Source: Rutstroemia sp. NJR-2017a BVV2 (taxonomy: Eukaryota > Ascomycota > Leotiomycetes > Helotiales > Rutstroemiaceae). From it: a stretch of DNA of 64,000 nt. Positions 11,801-23,245 of the stretch are shown here, piece after piece; the stretch's first letter is position 1; each line of letters starts with the position of its first letter. The DNA lies in assembly GCA_002946415.1 (NCBI GenBank), contig NJPS01000067.1:620001-684000 (forward strand), in the 5' to 3' direction. Below the pieces are notes generated by a model. The model was given only the letters and a program-made list of their open reading frames with translations, had not been told where the DNA came from and did not search any database. Position numbers and translations under genes: made by a program.

Positions 11801-13866
11801 CAGTGACCGTGCCTCTGAACTTTCTGAGCAACATAACAGGAGCATATTCTACATTTGTTGAGTTCTGGACTGATGGCGGCAATAGAAATGTGTTCATCAC
11901 CGGAAGCGCCTCTAGTGCTCCCGTCGCCAATATTTCCATAGCTACGATAGAAGGCGGATGGGACTTTTCCAGCCCGGTGCTGATGAATTTCGGAAATGTC
12001 TTGGCTGGAAAGACGGTTACTTCGTATATTCGAATTTGCAATTCCGGAGGATCAGCACTTCTCATAACGAAAAGCAAGCCTCCGATTGATACAGAACTTC
12101 TGGCCCCGAACTCCGGCGTTGATCTCCACGAAGGACAGGTTATCGCTGTCAATACTTGTGCAACTGGGGCAGTGTCCATCGTTGCTGCTCCATTGGGTGT
12201 AAATCGGCTTGATCATGTTGTTTCCGATGTCTGGATCTTGAATGTGGAGTAAGTTGACCTACACCAAAATGAGATGACACGGAACTGACATGGAGAGTGA
12301 TATCACTTTCGGTGTCCATGATGTTGGAATTACAGCCAATATCATCACGAGACAAATTGGCCCGTTGCTTTCCAATGGGTCTGCGGAGTATCTATATCTT
12401 GGATGCTACTACGACGGAGGCGGCCGACAACTTTTAAAGACGATCAACAACGCCACTAACGAAAATGGTGGGTGTCAGACATATTGTTTCGGTTTAGGCT
12501 ACATTTTCGCAGGAACAGAGTATCGTAAGTCTTCACGACTTCGCTGCTGCATGACCACTGACCTGAAGTAGACACACAATGTTGGTGTGGAAACATTGCA
12601 CCAACAGCAGCAAAATAGTAAGGCCCGAAACCATGTGGATTTAGTTCATACTCACGTTCTTCGCAGTACTGATCCCTCCTTGAATAAGTGTACCTTCAGT
12701 TGTCCAGGAGATACAACTCAAGCCTGCGGCGGAGATGGAACATTCCTATCAGTCTATTATGACAGACTGAGGTATGTTCCTGGCGGTGATTCAATACCAG
12801 GATTATCAAGTCCCTCCAGCGGAAATTCCACCTCGTCAAGTACAGGTACAACTAGTACAGCTTCCGCGGCCCCAACACCGAACAGTCCAGTGATTGTGCA
12901 GAGTATCGGTCAATTTGCGTTTGTAGGCTGCTACACTGAAGCCACTACCGGTAGAGCCTTATCTGATAGCACTTATGCGAACGATAATATGACTGTCGAA
13001 AGTTGTTATACGTTCTGCTCTGCATTCGCATGGTTTGGTGTGGAGTATAGGAGGGAGTGTATGCAACTACCGCAGTCCTTGCTTCAGAGTCGAGCTCATA
13101 CATCTTATAGGCTATTGCGGGAATACCATCAATGCTGGCAGCGTTTTATCGACGACTGGAAATACTTGCACGTTGACCTGCATGGGCAATTCCTCAGAAT
13201 ATGTGAGTATACGGCATTGTTCTTCACCACAACCTCGTATAATTGACCTGTTCTAAACAGTGTGGTGGATCATCTCGACTGCAAATGTACCACAATGGCA
13301 CAGGAGCTAGCTCGAAATCTGCAACCACTTCCAGCCCATCCCCCGCTCCGAGTGGTGTGACAATAACTTCTGCAGCGTCTACTTTCACCGTGTCCAAAAC
13401 TCTAACATCCACAACACCGTCTACATCGGGCAATGAGACCGGCATTAACCCATCAATCATAACATCAACCGGTCCCTCGGTATCGACTACTGCAACCCTC
13501 GGATTTGCCTCAATAGGATGCTTCAGTGATCCAGGCGACGGGCCAATCCAAGGTCACAATTTGGTCAAATTTTTCTCGAACGATTCAATGACGCCCGAAT
13601 TATGTATTTCTTCAGCCCTCGCACAAACTACAGCCAAACCACCGATTACATATAATTATATTGGTCTAGAGTACGGGAGGGAGTGTTATGCGGGGACTGC
13701 GCCGCCGACCCCTGAACCAAGTAGTTTGACGGGAGCACACGCTTGCACTATGTCTTGCAAGGGGGATCCAACTGTTAGCTGCGGGGGCCCAAATATGTAC
13801 AATTTATATGTGACCACGGCCGTGCTAGGCTCCGGGATAAGTGCGGTGAGTACGGCCAACGTCTGA
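8899..13866 (+). CDS. Secreted PQQ-like propeller protein with Ig-like repeats and three WSC domains
   Basis: Fifteen exons give 1355 residues: 8899-9251, 9300-9424, 9469-9568, 9618-9905, 9957-10223, 10273-10319, 10365-10452, 10510-10523, 10576-10680, 10931-12248, 12298-12524, 12572-12617, 12667-13058, 13111-13202, 13261-13866. The start gives a signal peptide (MLFSILLILLPFFQAFVNA). Residues ~30-540 form a quinoprotein-type beta-propeller. About 545-900 hold three Ig-like/ASH-type repeats, each opening with VDFGQV, VDLGGI or MNFGNV. WSC domains lie at ~935-1030, 1080-1175 and 1240-1345, separated by Ser/Thr linkers likely to be O-glycosylated. WSC domains bind glycans, so a cell wall or extracellular role is likely; catalysis is unproven. 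WSC3 has lost the second Cys of the CYCG motif (CYAG). Exon 8 is only 14 nt, and intron 10681-10930 is unusually long. Confidence 0.85.
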
Positions 13867-14847
13867 GAAATGTTGTGGAGAAATAATTTGCTGTTGCTTC
13901 AATCTTGCAATTTCGCAAACCATTGTGGCAGCGAACATCTAGAAAGGAAGGGGTTCTTCGTACTGTAACGATCAAGATCAGCCTTGTGATATACGGTGTA
14001 TGTTGCTTTTGTCATGCTTTGCTTCGTTCTAGACATGCTCTCTGAATCCCTGTTGGAGAGAAATTTTCGCTCAAGTTTTGCTCGTAGACGATATGATACA
14101 TGAGACCCCAGTTCCTCGTGCAGGCTTCGTACCTCGTTACCGCGTGTACTATTGGTGACAACTGCGAGTTCAACGGTTGCTCAAGTGGGGTGTTACATCT
14201 GCCAACAACATAACCGACATCCGGAAGCAAGAAAAAAGAGGTATCCTTGCATCCGAGATGATCCACCCGAATTGTGCACTTCCCCTTGGACAAAGAACAA
14301 GTATCGAAAATGCAAAGTGTGAGGTGTGAGGAGAATGTTGGAGAGTTTATTGCCTGGTCAAGAAGGTAGTATGCGAGATTGATCTTCCAAGGAAGTTTGT
14401 CCGAGAAAGAATCCAATCATTCCCAAGAGAATTTATTACGCCTTTAAGGCAGCTGTTGGATGAGCGTTTTGATTTGTGTCATCTGTCTTCGGTGCTTACT
14501 GGAACATCGGATTCGTCTATGAGGGGTCGCAATTTATCATGCTGATTGCTGATGGATTGTCGAATAAAGATGGATCTTTTATCTCTGCAAGATCTGGTAC
14601 CGTGTAAATTACTTCCTACATAATCTGACTGCATTTCTTTTTCTTCCTTTTCAGTTTGCTCTTGTTCCACTCGAACTTTACTCTTTATAAGCCTCACACG
14701 TCAGTCGTTACCACAGACTTCATCGCATGCTCTTCCTGGTTTGATCTACAATTGTAGCATCTTGTCGCGTTTGATTTCCCATTTCAATGCAGAATCATAA
14801 CTGCACTTAATCAGCCAATACACGATTTGAGAATAAATCACCTTCCA
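13867..14847. other. Intergenic, no gene recognised
   Basis: This is the 3' flank of the WSC gene and the promoter of the methyltransferase gene. Reverse-strand open frames near 14012-14416 have no domain character. CT-rich tracts before 14848 suit a fungal promoter. Confidence 0.5.
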
Positions 14848-16221
14848 ATGGCCGCATCTCAGCCCACCACCGGGTCTTCTCCCCCGGCCGCCGCCGCCGC
14901 CGCCGCCTCTGCACCTGCCACCTCCGCACCTCAACCCGTTACACTCGAAGCCGACGACGAGGAGGCACTCCTTGACGACAGTGACTCGGCGCTCGGCTCG
15001 GAAAACGGCAGCTCGACGACCTCCCTCGCCTCCTCCATCACCAAATACCGCCTCGAAAACGGCCGCACCTACCACGCCTACAAAGACGGCAAATACGTCT
15101 TTCCCAATGACGAGCCCGAGCAGGAGCGTCTTGATCTACAGCACCATATCTGCAGCATCACTTTTGACGGACGCTTGTTCAGTTGCCCGATCGATGCCGC
15201 TTCCACCAAGCGCGTCCTAGATGTCGGCTGCGGTACGGGTATTTGGGTTACTGATTATGCGGACGAGTGGCCGCAGGCGTCGGTTCTGGGTATCGATTTG
15301 AGTCCCATTCAGCCGGCGTTTGTTCCGCCTAATGCGCAGTTTCAGGTCGATGATGCCGAGGAGGATTGGACGTTTGGGGAGAGCTTTGATTTTATTTATG
15401 CGAGGATGATGACGGGGAGTCTGCAGAATTGGGATCGCTTTTTTGATCAGTGTTATAAGTGAGTATTCTATCTACCTTTCCCAGAAAAAAAAATCATAAT
15501 TTCATACTTTACTTCATCTTACAAAGTTGGGGGTTTCGTACTGGCGGAACAAAAAGATACGATTCACAGGAGCTAATGTGTGGGCAGTAATATGACGCCG
15601 GGTGGTTGGGTCGAACTCCTCGATATCTGTCTTCCGTTTGAGAGCGCGGATGATACGCTGAAGAAGGATTCGGCGCTGCTGAAGTGGTCGCAGCTGCTTC
15701 TGGAGGGGAGCGTCAAGGCGGGGAGAGATCTGAATAGTTGTTTGAAGTACAAGGAACAGTTGACGAAGCGCGGGTTTGTGAATGTGACGGAGACAGTTTA
15801 TAAATGGCCGTGTAATAAGTGGCCGAAGGATGCGAAGGCTAAGGAGTTGGGTGAGTGGGGTTTTATTCTTTATTTGAGAAGTGCAGATTGGGGAAATAGG
15901 GGGAGGGAAGGAGGGGTTTTTGAGGGGACATTTTATGCTAATGCGTGCTTGTAGGGATGTGGAATTTGGAGAATCTGTCGAATGGCTTGTCGGGGTTGAG
16001 TATAGCTACTTTTACGAGGTTGTTGGGGTGGACGGTGGACGAGTTGGAGGTGTTTTTGGTGGATGTTAGGAAGGACCTGAAGGATACGAAGATTCATTCT
16101 TATATTCCTATGTAAGTTACTTGGTTTTTTTAATCCCCTCCTTTTTCTTCCTGTGTTGGAGGCGTATGCTGATAATGGAGGCAGATATGTCGTTTATGCG
16201 CAGAGACCTGAAGAGTCGTGA
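14848..16221 (+). CDS. LaeA-like SAM-dependent methyltransferase
   Basis: Exons 14848-15458, 15588-15850, 15955-16111 and 16185-16221 encode 355 residues. The N-terminal ~60 residues are disordered, with an Ala run and an acidic patch. The class I methyltransferase core follows: motif I VLDVGCGTGIW, an acidic motif LGIDLSPIQP, and FDFIYARMMTGSLQNW, then the post-I region MTPGGWVELLD. This order and spacing are typical of the fungal LaeA/Llm family, whose members influence secondary metabolism and development and, for LaeA, work with velvet proteins in the nucleus. The natural substrate of the family is unresolved. No secondary-metabolite cluster is visible next to it. The two middle introns (129 and 104 nt) are longer than the window norm. 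Membership of the LaeA-like superfamily is confident; equivalence to LaeA itself is not claimed. Confidence 0.88.
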
Positions 16222-17846
16222 GGTAGGCGGGCGCTGGGAGTCGAGGCACCGTTCGCAGGACCGTGAGGCGTGAGGAAAAGACTGGGGGCGATGGCAGGGT
16301 GGAAGTTTCGTTCAATAGTATGATATCCCTCAGGGCATTTATTATGCGGCGTGGTTCCGTTTGGATGGATAATTATCTCCACGGAGCGATCAGTCATTGT
16401 TTTTCGATCTTCACATGATATCCAAGTGATGGAAAACAGTTCTTCGTGTCCTGAGTATCAACGTGCGGTTATCGATATTCATTGAATTGCTTCATATTTG
16501 TTCACCGGTGTCAACGCTTCTTGATGCTTATATTATGCTCAATGCTTTACTTGAGCGACGATATATATGGTGTACATGTACGACACATCTACGGCTGGCG
16601 AAGGCTTTTGATAAGAATCTCCTCACATGGCAAGTATGAGGTATTACGATACGACACTTCAGAGGAACACAGCTCAGAGCTGTAGAGAATGGAGATATTG
16701 CCGTCACCCGGTTTTCTATTCCGTGAAAGCGCAAACTTGGGAAGGTTAGGCTTTGAAGTGTTTCCACAGCAAATCAACACAAAGATAACACCCAGAGACA
16801 GGTCGATGTTCTGAATACGTCGATAGATAGTAGACCCTGCTCCATCTCGCCTCGTTTTCCATGTAGAAAGCATACTTTCGGCACTGGGCCAGTAGTTTCC
16901 CCCGAGACCCGATAGACGTGTGTTCTGACCAGCAAGAAACTTAGAGATTCACGCGAAGTAGTACCTAAAACCCAAGACGAAAACCTAAAACGCGACTGTG
17001 CCTCGCCTGTTCTATGAAGAGTACGTAATCTTACAATGTCTGGTGCTTGACCAGAGCAAAGTAAGCACATCACAACCACACAAGGTCACCTGACATCCGC
17101 CTCAATCATCTTTCATCGTGTGGCTCAGCAATCTATCTCGTCAGCACCTCGCTGAGCTCCTCCAAACGCATCGACGATTGGATGGATGTTCGTCCAAAAA
17201 TCGAGAAAGTTTGAGCTTATGCTTAAGGTTAAGCAGTTAGCACGTCCACGTGACGCAGGGTTGTGGGGTAAAGTCACGGTATGATGTAAGACGTGGGCTT
17301 AGCCAGGGACTAAGCTCATAACGTCATGGTGAGCATCTTCCAAATCACAGCATTTCTCAGCTGTTTTCGGATGGCTGTGCCACGAAAGGGCTGTGCGATG
17401 TGCAAATCGATTCCAGAATTCATGAATCTGCGACGAAATTGGCCAATCAGCGAAGAGTGATGGAATAGTGAAGTAATCGATATGAGAGCCCTGACAGGCT
17501 TTGTTTCTGGGCAGCTGGACGCCAAGCAACAGGTAAAAGAGGTCGTGGTTCTTGGCTGATCCACACGCTCTACATCAGTCGTCAATCAAGGAATTGTCTG
17601 CAAGGAAGAAAAAACGCCATGTTTGTGCTAACTCATCAACTCATCCTTAAGTAGCTGAATATCATATTTGTACTACCCTTTCCTGCTTCCCACCCGTCGC
17701 ACTATCTGAGTCGGTGAAGGAAGGAATACGTTCAGTCTACCTCTTTAAAACAACTTTGCTTCTCCTCAGCTGCTCGCCTCCATCTCATATCATTCCCTGA
17801 CCGTCGTCTCCTCCTTCAACGAACGACAAACAATCAATTATTCAAC
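16222..17846. other. Intergenic, no gene recognised
   Basis: A 1.6-kb stretch between two forward-strand genes. Several reverse-strand frames overlap one another without family features. CT-rich sequence near 17750-17840 is consistent with the promoter of the RCR-type gene. Confidence 0.5.
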
Positions 17847-18377
17847 ATGTATCTCCCAATCGACGCCCGTGAAGCCGAAAACAATCTCGTATCGAGAGCG
17901 AGGTGCTATGACAGTTACTACAGGTTCGTAATTATCCCATTCCCTCTCCGCAGGCAATCCCATTAACTCTCAATCCAGAAGATATTACACCTGTCGCAGC
18001 TCCGCCTGGTCTCGATTCGGACGCTGGATTCTCGCCGGAGTGCTGATATTCATCGCACTCATCTTCCTCTTCGCAATCATGTAAGTATCGCATATTCTGC
18101 GCCGCGCCGCGCCAAACCATTTGCTAACCCAAACTCAAGGTGCATGTCCCGCCGCCGCCGTCGTCGCAATCAAATCCGCACCTCGAACCAACCCATGGCA
18201 TACCAAGCTCCGTCCAACAACTACCCGCCCGCTTCAAACGATTACTATGCGCCGCAGGGTCAGCAACAACAATATGCTCCGCCGGCTGGTCATCCACCGT
18301 ATTATGGTGGAAATCAAGGTTATGGGGAGAACACGAGTTATGGAGTAGCGCAGCCGCAGAATGCGTATACGAAGTAG
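17847..18377 (+). CDS. RCR-family single-pass membrane protein (chitin deposition / trafficking regulator)
   Basis: Three exons (17847-17923, 17979-18080, 18140-18377) encode 138 residues. A short luminal N-terminus with paired Cys is followed by one hydrophobic segment (about residues 42-61, LAGVLIFIALIFLFAIM), then a strongly basic MSRRRRRRN motif and a Pro/Gln/Tyr-rich cytosolic tail. That topology is characteristic of the fungal RCR1/RCR2 family. In yeast, Rcr1 is an ER protein that lowers chitin deposition and Rcr2 acts in endosomal sorting of transporters, often through PY-type motifs; here the tail has PPYYGG and similar stretches rather than a clear PPxY. Both intron junctions fall within codons (AG|A and AT|G), which supports the model. 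Confidence 0.75.
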
Positions 18378-19642
18378 GGAAGGGTTAGGTGGTGATTAAT
18401 ATACACGGCGGCGATGGAATATTTATTTATGACTGCGATGATATTACGTTGGGTTTTGCGTTTGCTGCTTGGGTAACGAATGGTTTAGGACTGGGTTAGG
18501 GATTGGAATGGGTTTTCATATCGGGGAAGGCCTGTATATTAGTTAATGTATATGAATAACTACGCTTCGTACGACGATGTTGTTCACAATCTTGGAGTGA
18601 ATTTGTGACTCGGTCAATGCTGCCAACGCAATTCCTTTTAGGAACTGTCAGATTATTGCCGTTGCTGCGCATGGGAAGTTTCCCTGTACAGAACAGGCAT
18701 AGTAAAGATGGCCACATAGTATATGAGGAGTCTGCCGATAGAAGGACTGTAGCAATCTACTTGCATGAAGCACAACCAACCGACTTGGGTAGTTCTCCTC
18801 ATCTAGCTACTTTGTGTTGATACGACGGACATCACTCATTACAGGAAACATAGCTGGCGAGAATCACCTCCCATCCTGCCATAAACCATCAGGACTAGTG
18901 ATCCCTGATGGTCATGATGATATCTGCACTTGACAGAGAAAAGAGATCTTATCACGTTGGACATATCCATACAGTACAGCCTCACTTCCGTGTGGAGCTG
19001 ATTGTTCCTGTGCATTGCAGCATTAGTGCGGGTTAGAAAAGACCCTTTACTTCACTTACGTTTCCATCTTGGGTCTTGCAGAATCTAAGACTTTGTTACG
19101 CGTTCCATTTCCGCAGATACCTCTAGTAGCGAAGAGGAGGTGCAGTAGCGGTCGGGTACAGGTCTACCCATATCCTCTCTTGACTTGACATGATTCTTCC
19201 CCGTTTCATGGAGGCCACCTGGGTCTGCAAACATGGAACTTTTTTCGTCAATAAGAATGAGTTGTGAATTGCTAGTTGCGGTATTCACTTCACATTCTTT
19301 CAGACGTTTTTCCTCAAGTCAAATCAATCTAAAGGCCTTATGCTGAACCCTTATAGAGGTACCATCCCAAATGTCTATTTCCACCTCCGTATTACACCCT
19401 CCAGCAAAATCCCCAACTGAGGATGAGTATCCACAGATTTTGCTCCTATGAGCCGAATGCCACCGCATCTGCAACAGCGTCAACTTTCGCAAAGTATGAG
19501 CCCACATCATTGTCTGTCTGCGCCATCGTCATTTCCCTCTCTCCATTGTGCTTGTCCATCTCAGTCGTTTTCCTGTCCGTGGAAGCTTTCTCCTTCGCAG
19601 GAGCGGCCTACTCCCATAATGATCAATTCAGCAGCAAACGCA

Positions 19643-19706
19643 GAAGTGCATCTATCTTATATGAAGTGCATCTATCTTATATGAAGTGCATCTATCTTAT
19701 ATGAAG
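19643..19706. repeat. 20-bp tandem repeat, about three copies
   Basis: The unit ATGAAGTGCATCTATCTTAT is present perfectly at 19661-19680 and 19681-19700, preceded by an 18/20 copy and followed by six bases of a fourth. It sits exactly at the left border of the duplicated segment. Confidence 0.9.
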
Positions 19707-20156
19707 CCGCTTCCTTCACCTGGTCCAAACCTCGGTCAAGTGTAAGATCACCTGCGTTAGTCAGATCTGGCCTTCCTTTCTGCCCTCAATTTAGCAACCG
19801 CGCGAGAATTCTTTGGCGCGGCCTTTTCCTTGGAGAGGTTTCTTGCGTGTTTCTACACCTGGCCTTGAGCCGGATGTAATCTTACAGTAATATGACGAGT
19901 GTTGACCGACCATGTCGCTTATTGTTGTGTACAGTAATACGCTGTCTCTATATTGATATGGACTTTTGAATTCTTGTTTGTTGGTGTGGTGTTATCATCA
20001 CGACGGATATCATATTGCTGCACTTGCCAGAAGCATTAGAAAGTCAGGAGAGAAATCTTATATTATTAGTATGCTAGTATAGATGAGTAATATATAACTC
20101 ATCTACCGTCAGATGAGATGAGTTTCTACTGCAAGATCCTCGCCAGTTAAGCGCGG

Positions 20157-20165
20157 TATATAAAA
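20157..20165 (+). promoter_or_regulatory. Distal TATA-like box, copy A
   Basis: TATATAAAA in the context GCGCGG-TATATAAAA, conserved with the same flank in copy B at 22921-22929. Confidence 0.4.
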
Positions 20166-20277
20166 ATAACTACAATCCTCCGAGAAGGTGGTCGCGGTCG
20201 CGGTGGGTGCGGTAAGACTATAGCCATTAACTGGTGGCTTGGTAATGTCAGTCTCATTGTACTCACTGCTATACATC

Positions 20278-20285
20278 TATATAAG
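20278..20285 (+). promoter_or_regulatory. Proximal TATA box, copy A
   Basis: TATATAAG, 191 nt before the ATG, followed by AGCTCCT and a CT-rich tract. The same arrangement occurs in copy B at 23101, 145 nt before its ATG. Confidence 0.5.
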
Positions 20286-20468
20286 TTGACCATTGAAAGC
20301 TCCTGTATTGTTTTTTCCTTACTCGACTTCACAATCCTCAGCATTCGGCTTCAACGACTCGAATCTAGCTTCTTCTGTGGGGAATATCACACGGGTCGAA
20401 TCTCGCGACTGCTACGAAAATACAGCACAACACAGCATCGAACAAAAGCAAAAAAGTGAACTGTAAAC

Positions 20469-20921
20469 ATGTCAGACCGACACTTCAAGAAGGAATCCAA
20501 AGTCAAGGAGGAAAAACTCGCATTCTCAGACGAGGTAAATCTTAACTCCATCCCAAAATATACACCTCCGGTAAAGAATGGGCCCAGGGGCGGTGGTGCC
20601 GGCAGTTCTCGTCGTAAATCCGCTGCTGCTCGTACCGGTGAGAGACATCCTGATGGGTACAGTCCAGAATTAATATACTCGGCGACTGGACGTCAACTTG
20701 CGGGCGTGAAAGCAGGGGTGACGAGGAGGAGGAGGGAAGATGAAGAATTCTACAGAGAGGTCAAGGAAGGGAGAAAGGAAACAAGGATGATGATAGAGAG
20801 AGAGAAGAGAGAGAAGAGAGAGAGAGAGGGAAGGGAGAGAAACACAGAGGATGAAGGAAAGAGAAGCGCAAGCCCAAGAGTTAAGGAGGAGGAGAAGTAT
20901 GATGACTATAGAAGGAGATGA
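20469..20921 (+). CDS. Highly charged protein of unknown function, copy A of tandem pair
   Basis: A single-exon gene of 150 residues. The N-terminus is Lys/Glu rich with KKES and VKEEK motifs; the middle is a Gly/Ser/Arg linker (RGGGAGSSRRKS); the C-terminal half is a long Arg/Glu helix with repeated REKREK-type units and ends RSASPRVKEEE...YRRR. There is no signal peptide or membrane segment. The composition suggests a nuclear or nucleic-acid-associated coil, but that is only composition. It is paralogous to the gene at 23246: both share the order VKEE, Gly/Ser-rich linker, charged helix, RSASPR, Lys-Glu run, and terminal RRR. The shared promoter argues that both are or were expressed. Initiation at 20469 is the first ATG after the TATA region. 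Confidence 0.65.
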   Translation: MSDRHFKKESKVKEEKLAFSDEVNLNSIPKYTPPVKNGPRGGGAGSSRRKSAAARTGERHPDGYSPELIYSATGRQLAGVKAGVTRRRREDEEFYREVKEGRKETRMMIEREKREKREREGRERNTEDEGKRSASPRVKEEEKYDDYRRR

Positions 20922-21246
20922 GTAGAGGATTTGAGAGTTTTGGAGCTAGCTTCGGGTCCGGATAGACGAGGGTGGTATAGATTTATATAATTGCTTCGAT
21001 ATCATCTTGCTCCTTTTATCCTAGTAAAAGTTATTATATACTCCTAATCAACTTATAATTTACTTTTAGTCTATCTAGCCTATATCCTATGTTCCTGAAC
21101 CGAATCAACTTCCTAACTTTAACTCAACACACCTGGCTCTAACCGAGGTAAAAGAAGTATATATATATCTTTCACCCATATACCACAAGTATACCCAAGC
21201 TAGATACTCCCCTCTCTCTAAAATATCCGGAGACGATATTACTATA

Positions 21247-21360
21247 TCTCCATCTCCATCTCCATCTCCATCTCCATCTCCATCTCCATCTCCATCTCCA
21301 TCTCCATCTCCATCTCCATCTCCATCTCCATCTCCATCTCCATCTCCATCTCCATCTCCA
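21247..21360. repeat. Hexanucleotide microsatellite (TCTCCA)19
   Basis: Nineteen perfect TCTCCA units. On the reverse strand it reads as Met-Glu repeats, which is an artefact of the repeat. It lies in the 3' flank of copy A; the corresponding place in copy B shows only single CTCCATCT-like text, so the expansion happened after duplication. Confidence 0.97.
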
Positions 21361-22920
21361 TTTTCATCTTAACTCTCATCTTCCTGTAGTACAATAATAT
21401 ACACTTTGAATATCTTCCCATATCTTCAACGTTTGCACCAAAACACTTTTGAAGCGAATCGGATCGCAATATACCCCTACCTTCCTATGCTCCCACCCAT
21501 CCGTTCTATCCCTTGCTGCCCCCTTCTTGCATGCTTTCTCATATATGCTCCTCATATCACTTTCCCATCCTCTCCCTCTGAGACACACACATGCACACAA
21601 ACACAATACAACACACAGATACTAACACAAACACGCACTTACACATATGCATCCATCACAGTCTAGGCATGCTCAGCCTGATCGCTCAACCCCCGTATAT
21701 CAAAACATAAAAATTCATCACCTTCGAAAGATGTCTTGACTTCACGTTATACTGCACATAGCATCAACGCATGATAGCGGGGTGCGTAAGTGGGCCCGAC
21801 CTACATCAATATCCTCTTGCATATTGATCATATCGCTCTCCATAACAGCAAGCTTTCCTTCATCTCGTCTACCTATTATCGTTAGTGTATCTCTCCCCAT
21901 TAAGACTACCCCGCGCGCTCGCGCTCTCGCCCCTCGCCCCCACTCAAGCAGATATGACACCCAACTCCGGATTCCACATCATCTATCCACTGGATCCCCA
22001 GCCAGCTCTCGCCGACGTGCCTCCGATGCAGACTCGCTCTCTGCAGCATCGGTGTCTGAGGACTTCCTCCACTCCACCCCCCAGCCCTGAGCATCGACAA
22101 ATGTCTCCGTGAATTCGCAATGATTGGAATGGCCGATTGCGGCGGTAGTTCGGTGAAAAGCCCACCAATTCAGCTCACTACTATATGCACTGCGTGTATC
22201 TATTCTGGAGATTCGGAGAGTCGTGTCAACTAGACGAAGGCCCAGCTCGCGCCTCGTTGACTTCCTAGTGGTAGTCGTGCCGGCACCTAGCTACGAGTGA
22301 CTTACTTCACCCGTCCTGATCGGAGGCTCAGCCCGATCATATGGCTAGTAGCTTCTCTATTAATGATACAGAGATGGATTCATCTTATACCATCTGATAT
22401 AAAACCGCTTCCTTCACCCGGTCCAAACTTCGGTCAATTGTACGATCACCTACATCACTCAGATCTGGTCTTGATATCTAACCTCAATTTAGCAGTGATG
22501 TCCCACCGCGCGAGAATTTTCTGCGCGGCCTTGGAAGACCTTTCCTTGGAAGGCATTAATTCGCAGGCTCGTCTATGGAGGTTTGTAGTAGGTTTCTACA
22601 CCTGGCCGAGCCCCGCCATACAGTGGCGATGAGTGTGGACCGACCCCGAAACAAAAACTCGGATCTCGCTTACTGTACATATTTTTGTGCAACCTCAGTG
22701 CGTTTTCTCCACCTTGTCCTGAAGCGCTGTGTTGATGTGGACTTTGAATGCTTGTTTGTTGGTATTCGTTATAATGGATAGCTTGTTGCTGTATTTTCGA
22801 AGAACTATTCGAACGCCGGGAGAAAAATCTCATATTATTACTTATTGGCATGAAGTAGTAGTAACTCATCTTCTATCGGAGGAGTTTCATATTACAAGAT
22901 CCTCGTCAGTTTGGGCGCGG

Positions 22921-22929
22921 TATATAAAA
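22921..22929 (+). promoter_or_regulatory. Distal TATA-like box, copy B
   Basis: TATATAAAA preceded by GCGCGG, matching copy A. Confidence 0.4.
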
Positions 22930-23100
22930 CCCACTACAACACAAGGCATATGAATCGTTTAGCAAGCAATACACGACGGAGGTCACGGTCAGAGTGGTTG
23001 CGACTTGCAAGGCAAGGCTATAGGCATTTAACAGCGACCTCTGTATAACATCTTCACGACGCTGGAACTCCTAGTCACGTCATTCTCACTGCTGTTTATC

Positions 23101-23108
23101 TATATAAG
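23101..23108 (+). promoter_or_regulatory. Proximal TATA box, copy B
   Basis: TATATAAG, 145 nt before the ATG at 23246, in the same context as copy A (CACTGCT upstream, AGCTCCTAT downstream). Confidence 0.5.
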
Positions 23109-23245
23109 ACAGTTATTACAAGCTCCTATGTTCTTTTCACTACTCTACTTCACAATCATATCTTCATATTTAGTATTCAGCTTCAGCAACTACTACACCA
23201 ACACAACAACACCTCAAAAACATCAAACAAAACATCCAAGCAAAA

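Larger units (their letters stand above)
18378..20468. other. Intergenic with tandem repeat and duplicated promoter block
   Basis: No gene is visible between 18378 and 19640. The distal part carries a 20-bp tandem repeat (19643-19706) and, from about 19703, the first copy of a duplicated segment that includes the promoter of the gene at 20469. Confidence 0.5.
19703..21160. repeat. Tandem segmental duplication, copy A
   Basis: This block aligns with 22401-23850. Shared landmarks in order are CCGCTTCCTTCACC, CCGCGCGAGAAT, TTTCTACACCTGGCC, GCTTGTTTGTTGGT-like text, a GCGCGGTATATAAAA box, a TATATAAG box, the charged-protein gene, and the 3' flank around GAATCAACTTCCT. Borders are approximate. 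Confidence 0.75.
20922..23245. other. Spacer between the duplicated genes
   Basis: Contains the 3' flank of copy A, a hexanucleotide microsatellite at 21247-21360, unique sequence, and then the promoter half of copy B from about 22401. I see no other gene. Confidence 0.5.

Noticed and set aside
21242..21469. Reverse-strand frame of Met-Glu repeats
   Set aside because: Produced entirely by the hexanucleotide microsatellite.
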